Source: Cryptomeria japonica (lineage: Eukaryota > Streptophyta > Pinopsida > Cupressales > Cupressaceae). Taken from it: a stretch of 64,000 nucleotides of DNA. The DNA lies in contig NC_081407.1 in assembly GCF_030272615.1 (NCBI RefSeq), positions 436,390,230-436,454,229 of the forward strand, written 5' to 3'. Below, piece by piece: positions 57,324 through 64,000 of this stretch (position 1 is the stretch's first letter; the number at the start of each line of letters is the position of its first letter). The position numbers were made by a program, and so were the translations under genes. The notes under the pieces were generated by a model, which was not told the origin of the DNA, ran no database searches, and worked only from the letters and a program-made list of their open reading frames with translations.

Positions 57324-57960
57324 TATTAGGTCCCGGAGGCAACTGAGAGGGGGGGGGGGGTGTGAATCAATTTTATATTAATTTCAAACCAAAAATAACT
57401 TAACCAAACTTAGTTCATAATATTGTTAAACCAAACTTTAATGTCGGTAGATAGTTTAATAGTTAATTATAATACCGATAAAGTTTAATGCATGAAACAG
57501 AAAGACAAATAACATACACAATACATAACACAGTTATTTGTATGTGGAAACCCTATAAGGGGAAAAACCACTGTGGGAAACCTTACCCACAATCAGATGA
57601 TACTACTGCAGATAGTATGTGTGTACAAATGGGGTCTGCACATGCAGAAAGGTCAATTGCCTAGAGCTCACTACTCAATCACAAAATGGGAGTCACACTG
57701 ACTACAATTGGATGGTTAAATCCAATGATAATGTACTGCTCAAAATAGCATCTTCATATGCTGGATTTAGGAGAAGTTAAGCTCAGATTGTCTTCTTACA
57801 CCTTCCTTGAATCTTCAAATGATGTCTGTGTGTATAGCTCTGCTTATATTAGCATATACTTTATTACAATCCTTTTTCCACACTCACCTCTACTACTTCT
57901 TAATCTCACAAATGAGATCTTACTGTTGACTCTAAATTTTACCTTGGAAATGAACAACCT
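57324..57960 (-). repeat. Element 5: LTR fragment, related to the Element 2 LTR
   Basis: The edge TATTAGGTCCC is probably a mutated TGTTAGGTCCC. The U5 hairpin is AACTGA (57341-57346) with TCAATT (57367-57372) and a long G loop. Inside are blocks shared with the Element 2 LTR, such as CTGCACATGCAG, CTAGAGCTCACTACTCAAT and TACTGCTCAAAATAGCATCTT. The right edge fades near 57960. No primer site is readable beside it. Confidence 0.6.
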
Positions 57961-59100
57961 TATGGGAAATTCAGTGATGGGGGACCTGTTACATGGGTTC
58001 CACTGAATAACCTCTGGGATTGAGAAGCCGACTCTTCCTTATGGATTTGGAGGGAAAAAGGGGAAGAAAGAAACATTAAGAATAGTAAATCTAGACTATT
58101 GAGGCGATACGCCAGAGCTTTTTTAAAGGACACTAGCATACAAAATCCAAATATATATGACTTTCATAAGCCCATTCAACAATCTACAAGTCTGGATCAG
58201 GAACATAACCAAGGTACAATTAAATTTATTTGCAACATAAGGAAATACTCATCATGCATTTACCAGATAACAAGTGCAAAACATAGTTTAATCGGTAAAA
58301 TCTTACATAGATGTATTCCCAAAGTTATTGGAATTTTAATAGAACAACACATAAAAGACCATCAAATCATACTGGAAGAAGTATCATAAAGGCCGTAGGC
58401 ACAATTTGAATAACCTTCTTCAGACAAACAGTAATAGTTTTTTAAAGGCTAAAATCTCTACTAAATAAACTTAATTGTTCTTCAAAAGTTCTGAATGCCT
58501 TGGCGACAGGGAAAAAACAAGCATAAATAGAGCACCCGACTCTGGAAAATAGCTCCCAAAACATGCCAAAAAGGCATAATACCCTGAATAGAAAACCATG
58601 CCATGTCGCCCTAAAGATCACACCCAACAAAATGGCCCTGAAACCCTACTTCTTGCCTGCAACGGTCTTCATACTGCCATGAACTGAAAATATTTCACTA
58701 ACCATGGACAGGCTGCTAGAAAATCTATAGAAATGCAGGTAACCGCTTGCTAAAGTGGGCCCCGAAAAGGAAACCAATCAGCACGCCTTTCCATTTGTCA
58801 CCATCGCGCTACTCTAAAAACTGGATGACAAATATGGACCGAGGGAGTAACATCGTGCCGATAATTGTCCTACACGCTTTGCACTGCTAGAAAACTAAAG
58901 AGGCAAACAAAAAAGGGGAACCCAGTGGAAAACCCTAGATCGAGTGGTTTTAATGTGAACATTTCTTGGCGACTAACATGGGAAATTTTGCCTGCAGAAT
59001 AGGAGAACCCAAAACTACTAGCTCACAGATCGGACTTCATGCCAAAACGGGATGGAGCAGATCAAAGGCCTATTGCAAATGCAACCGTTCATCCTCAAAG
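57961..59100. other. Unassigned region between Element 5 and the 59-63 kb pseudogene
   Basis: No gene recognised. Short plus-strand frames (for example 58099-58389) have no motif. Possibly 3' flank of the minus-strand pseudogene to the right. Confidence 0.3.
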
Positions 59101-59186
59101 AGCGTAGCTTGCGCCTCTAAATTCTGGAAATATTGATCCAGGCAAATTACTTCATCAAAAGGTAAGGGTACAAGCTCATCCTGGAC

Positions 59187-62100
59187 CTATTTCAAGAGGG
59201 CAGAGAGCTGAGCCAGAGGGTGTAAAAGACACTCCATCTTGGTCACCGAAATAGGATTCCCCAGGCATTGCAGGAAAGCTCTATCTTGTTGCAAATACTC
59301 AACCTGGCTTAATATTTGTTCAAACCCTAGCACAGTATCATCTGTAGGAAAAGGAGAGGGGAGGCCCAATGAAACAAACCTCTCTAAATGTTGCTTGATG
59401 TCTGGAACTAAAAATTGCAAGGGCGCTAGGGCTGCTGAAGCCTGCATGATTATCTTGTGCCGGTTTATGAAAACATTCATCTTTTTAATCAATTGCCGAT
59501 GGTCAGCAATCCCTTTCTCCCTTAGTCCCTCATCTTGAGTGGAATACAACAACTGAATAAGACTCTGGGCTACTGGGAACTTAGGACCGATGACAAGCAT
59601 GGAACTGCTAATGAGGGCATTGGCCTCAGTGCAAAGGGACTGTGTGTCACTAAGGAATCTTAACATAGGCTACATGAAGGGACAGTACTGCTTTACCTTT
59701 TCCTAATGAGAAACATACAACTCTGTCAACATGGTAGAAAAATCTGGAGAAATCTGCTGCGAAGGTGGAATGTTCAGTAATCATGAAATTTCATTATCCT
59801 TCGCAACCATTTCCTATTGGAGCCGGCTGCATTTGCTTTGTTCAATGGCCACTTGATTTTCCAAAGTAAGGATCTTTGCCTCTCCACTCTGAACATCTTG
59901 CTGTAGCTACAATGTACGATCTTGTTCATGCCACAAAAGAGTCTCCAACTCTGAAATGCACTCACCAGATTATCCAAGACTAGCCTCTCTCGCTTTTACC
60001 TCTACTTCAAAATTTGTCTTTTCCTCAGACAATGATATTTGGGCCTCACTCAGTTAATGGGCATAATCCTCTTTGAGAAGGATTTCTTCGCTAAGCTGCA
60101 TCTTGACCTGAGTAACATCCCTAGAGGCAACCTTTAATTGTTGTATTTCCGCATCCTTCTCTTACAATTCCTTCAGAGCCACGTTCCTCATTGCTTATTG
60201 GCCTTTTAGCTGAGAGCTCACATTGTTGAAGGCCGACTGCAACTTCCATTTCTTCGAATTAGCCTGAGCTAGCAGACTTTGTAGATGATTGATTTCTGAG
60301 CCCCGGGCTCTGTCTTCCTTCTTTTGTTGTGTAAGGGAATCTTAGAGACTAACATTTTCTGCTTGGAGCTTTTCCAGAGAGCGGCTCTTCTTGATAAAAT
60401 ATGTGGATACTGCTTTTGAAGTCTCGTCCATCATTCCTACTTTGTCAGATGCCGTGGCACTTTGAAGACTAACGATGATGGCTTGTAGCGCGTAATCATT
60501 TGGTCTCATTTGAGATTCCAGTTTGTCAACCTTGGAAAAAGATTTGCAAAGTAGAGGTAATCCTTTTGCTCACTGAAATGTGTTTGCAAATGAGGGCGGG
60601 CTGGATGAGCACCTTCCTTTTCCTTCCACTTGCTCGTCTTACCCAGGCTAGTGGTTCTATCATAAGCAACCTACTACTAGAAATCAACTAGATTATTGAT
60701 AGCTTGACCTGCAAAAGCTACACTAGGAGGGACTGCAAAGGGGAATTGTGAAATGGGCCCAACGAAAGTAGTTTGGATGGGGTGGGCCAGAGCCAATGGG
60801 GAAAATAATGGGACAAAAGGGGAAACCCCTAACGGGAAAGGGCTTGAGGATGCTGCGCCCATAACTTGAGGAGAGGACTCTCCAAAACCTAGCCTACATG
60901 ACATAGGGGTTGTTTCTGATGTTGGTGAGGGAAACACTGTGGATATGAAAGTCGTGGAAGGGAAAGGGACAAAAGCTTGTGGGAGCACATTTTGGGGATC
61001 AACCGTCGTACCTGCCAGGCCTAAAGTGAGAGCGGTAGGGACTGAGCTCTACATTACGGCCATGGGGACACCCGAAAGAATATCATGAGCCAGAGATGAG
61101 GGAAAAAAAGGACATACCTGAACAGTGGAAGGCAGTGGCCACTGAAGATCCGAGGGTGGTTTTCCTCCTGATGTGCTAAGATATTGTTTCTTCTCTGGAG
61201 GGCTCTTGAGGGACTGCTTCTCAGAATGTCTCTTACTAGCCTGTGAACGAGGCCTACGAGCTACGCTATCCAAAGGAAGGAGAGTTTGTGGTTCCAGATC
61301 TTGCCCTTTGATATTTATAACCTCAACCTCGTGCCGTGCGGAAATCTCGGGAGACGAGTCCCCATGTGAGGAACTGTCACCTATCTCATCATCAGATTTA
61401 TTTTCCTTACACCATTCCTATTCAAAACGCTCATCCAAGGGTGCATTCCCGATGCTGGCTCTAGGTTGATTTACCTCCTGTTGATAAACCCAAAAATCTT
61501 CCCTTTTCCTTCTGGGCCAAACTAAAGTCTTCATGTTTTCCAACAACGCCCAAGGAATAGGCTTTGCGGGGTTGAACTTCTACAAGGGAGAATAGAACTT
61601 TAGCCATGGGGGCGTCTTAAGATAGGAAAATTGTCAGGGCCCACATATAGGTTCAGGTCGTCAACCTGGGGGTTCGTGTGCTCTACCCATAAATTCTGAG
61701 GCTCATGCCTGACAACATTCTTTCTTTTGCTTAAACAACCATTGGGGTCATAACTCCAAGAGTCATCAATCACTACAAAACCAAGCTACACCATCTTTGA
61801 CGTCGGGATTTCTTCTACAATTTTTCTTCTCACTAGGGTGATTGGGCCAATGGCCTTGTTATCTTCGGTGATAGAGGTATCATGCTTTCCAGCCTCGATG
61901 GCTCCTTCAATCCTCACCAACTGCCTTGCCATTTCAAGGGCCAGGGTTTGATTAGCTACGTAAGTGGGTAGCCGAAAAGGTCCTTCAGAGAACCCATGCA
62001 CTCGGATGAAAGAAAACAGATCCAAAAAATGATAGGAATCATAGGAGGCCAGCAGCAGGGGTGTCCAGTAGGACACCGACATTACATTCCCAGATTCGTT

Positions 62101-62975
62101 GTAAGTAGCCAAGCACATGAACTGTCCGAAGAAAGCCTCATTTTGGTGCAAAAGAAGGTGTACCAATACCGAAGAGAATTTGAAGCACCGCAACTACTAG
62201 AACTTAGATAATTGTTTAATGATGGCCCTAGCAATAGTTACAGAGAAGTCAAAGTGAAAAAGTTCTCTTTGCTTGCTACATTTGAAGAGAAAACGCATCA
62301 TGGAGGCTGTGATATCCCGGTCGCTATCATGACCACACAACCATGCCAGGGTAGAAGAGATATCTTTGAGATCGTCTTGCTCTAGGTCACTGTAGGACAA
62401 AGGGAACTTCAGAAGTTCAACTGACAGACTTCGATTCAGGGTACTTTGACAGAAAGTCAAATTGTCTCTCCTGGTGCTCCATAATTCCTCCATTGAGCTT
62501 TCTAAGAAAATCTCTATTTCTTCAAAGATTGGGAAGCACATCATCTCCCTAATGGCTTCCAGAGATATGACCAATCTCAGGAGGGAGCCGCTAACAGAGC
62601 TTGAGGTGGGATAAAAAACCTCTACACAAGCTGCTATGAGCTCAGGCAGTACGGGACTATGGGAACCAAGCATTGGGGAGAACCACTATTCTAGAAACAC
62701 ACCACCACAAATTGAGGGTTAGTTCTGTGATGTAGCATCCTCGAGCAAGCAGCCTCTCTCAGGTTCTTGGGCTGCTTACGAATCTCAGGTTCAAAAATAT
62801 TTTCCAAAGAATCCAAAACAGGAGATGCATTTTGAGTTGTCGTTTTAGCCTTAGCCTTCATTTTTGGATACTCTTTCTTTGGAGGGACGACATGTGTAGA
62901 ATAAGATAGTTCTTCAAAAACATTAACCTAGAAATCTCTAGGAACAACACTTGCGGAGGCAGCCTCAGAATCCAT
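59187..62975 (-). pseudogene. Large unknown protein, distant relative of the Element 1/2 second protein
   Basis: The likely start is ATG 62975 (MDSEAASASVVPRDF). A Lys/Pro-rich region leads to a folded part: 62673-62197 (SPVLPELIAACVEVFYPTSS, then FHFDFSVTIARAIIKQL) and 62193-61786 (FKFSSVLVHLLLHQNEAFFG, LEMARQLVRIEGAIEAG). The blocks IARAIIKQL and FSSVLVHLLLHQN match in order the LCEVLLKNL and FGTLLVCMFFYF blocks of Element 1. A basic Ser/Pro region (61273-61049), a Pro/Phe/Ser-rich region (60988-60677), a coiled coil (about 60440-59770) and a C-terminal helical block (59666-59187) follow. Frame changes occur near 62700, 61780 and 60600. The coiled-coil frame has about ten stops that look like single C-to-T changes. 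I see no LTR around it. Confidence 0.6.
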
Positions 62976-63312
62976 TATGGACAGAAAGCTTCCCTTCTTT
63001 TTCTTGGAAAAATTTTAAAATGGGAGATAAACTTTGCTTGCCTTATTTTCTCTCGCTTTTCAAAAACACAACTGACCGATAGGAGGGAAAGCTTCAAGCA
63101 TTAAATGCATAATGCGCTTGGATTTTCGCAAAAGCTAAATGGTTAATGACAAGGACCTACTTACATGTGTGTCAGCTCAAATTGTTGCTGCAATAAACCC
63201 CGGTGGATGAAGGGCCTCATCATTCCCGCTTCCCTAGAATACCTTTGGCTAGTTTAACATTACTTAGGGGAAAATCCCTCAGGCAAATATTTTCTTTGAT
63301 CGAGAGGATCGG

Positions 63313-63821
63313 TCAGAAATAATGCTCACATGGGCTGAAACAGTCTGGTGGAACTTGATATTTAAAGTGTGACATACCTGAATGTACGCATGGCTCTTTG
63401 CTCATATCCATTTCTCTCTCGAGGTAACTGACAAGACCTCGGTATCCTGAGGACAATCCCATTTGCATGACACGAATTAATGGAGACATGATAGAAACAT
63501 TGGTATTTGGGAAGGCATGAGCTCTAAGCATTGGACATCCTTCTGCCGAAATTATGCTATAAATATGTCTTTCCAGACATTCTTTTACCATATTGCAAGC
63601 TTTAACGACAGAGCTTCTATAGAAATGGATACTCCTATTAGGCTCGTCAGCAAGAAAGCGTAGGTCACTTTCTTGGGAAACATTTTTGAGTGGAGGTTGT
63701 AGGGGATGACGTGCAGGAAGAACCCTTTAATAATAGCCGCCATTAAATGGACACTTGGAGAGGATATTGTTGGTAACCCAGACCAATATCGAGTGAATAC
63801 GGACATCTGCTCACGATTCAT
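63313..63821 (-). pseudogene. Unknown protein fragments upstream of the 59-63 kb pseudogene
   Basis: Two overlapping minus frames: 63821-63585 (MSVFTRYWSGLPTISSPSVH and a hydrophobic ISIEALSLKLAIW) and 63591-63313 (MVKECLERHIYSIISAEGCP, SPLIRVMQMGLSSGYRGLVS, YLEREMDMSKEP). A frameshift near 63588 probably splits one protein. The 63591 frame looks non-random (balanced composition, amphipathic helices), but I recognise no family. It may be the 3' part of a gene continuing right of the window. Confidence 0.4.
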
Positions 63822-64000
63822 AGCCTCTTTGCTAGATTGCAGTCAGTCTGGGGTGCTAGTGACGCAGCTGACTTAGGCTCTCTTTTTCGAGGATTACTTG
63901 GGTGGACTGGAGAATGTAGTTGCATACTATGTACCCTTCCGAAGGCTCCCTCTGGCGTCTCACTTGGAGCGTTTCATCACACTCAACGAGGAGGTGGCTT

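Noticed and set aside
1-64000. CRISPR arrays, operons, phage or bacterial defence systems
   Set aside because: No regular short spacers, no ribosome-binding-site-led gene strings, and all recognisable features are plant transposon features.

Overview
The window is repeat-dense nuclear DNA of a land plant. The evidence is plant LTR retrotransposons primed by initiator-Met tRNA, a Tat-like Ty3/gypsy element, a CACTA transposon end, and captured pieces of a DRM-type plant DNA methyltransferase. The density of nested LTR elements fits a large genome, possibly a gymnosperm, but the species is inference only. I see no intact host gene, rRNA, tRNA, CRISPR array or prokaryotic feature. Almost every reading frame is a decayed transposon protein.

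Region 1 (about 0.5-45 kb) is the body of one minus-strand Tat-like gypsy element. From right to left it has a long LTR (about 40.7-44.96 kb), a leader (39.77-40.7 kb), the gag start, the rest of gag (3.7-1.5 kb) and a protease remnant (1.4-0.6 kb). A segment of leader plus gag N-terminus of about 1.37 kb has been amplified head to tail into 11 units, and two unit subtypes alternate (a dimeric higher-order repeat). Three later events interrupt this array. Element 1 (4797-12694) is a complete LTR element with AAAGG target duplications. A 6.7-kb insert (about 14.13-20.87 kb) ends in a CACTA terminus. Element 2 (24094-30739) is a complete LTR element with GTATA/TTATA flanks.

The CACTA-associated insert carries the most striking object: a near-perfect palindrome (18083-20535, arms about 1.2 kb, 25-bp spacer). 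Each arm is a fragment of a DRM (domains rearranged) cytosine-5 DNA methyltransferase gene. A smaller hairpin of the same gene lies at 17.2-17.5 kb. If transcribed, either would give double-stranded RNA matching the host enzyme that methylates transposons.

Elements 1 and 2 are non-autonomous: I see no protease, integrase or reverse transcriptase. They share an architecture of LTR, initiator-Met primer site, coiled-coil plus multi-zinc-knuckle Gag, a second open frame of about 1,100 codons of unknown function, purine tract and LTR. A diverged relative of the second protein lies at 59.2-63.0 kb. The right part of the window (45-58 kb) holds a plus-strand element remnant (Element 3), a 2.5-kb LTR (Element 4), another LTR plus Gag (Element 5), 175-bp and 38-bp tandem repeats and unassigned DNA. 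LTRs of five families share a covarying stem-loop with a C-rich loop near their sense-strand 3' ends.
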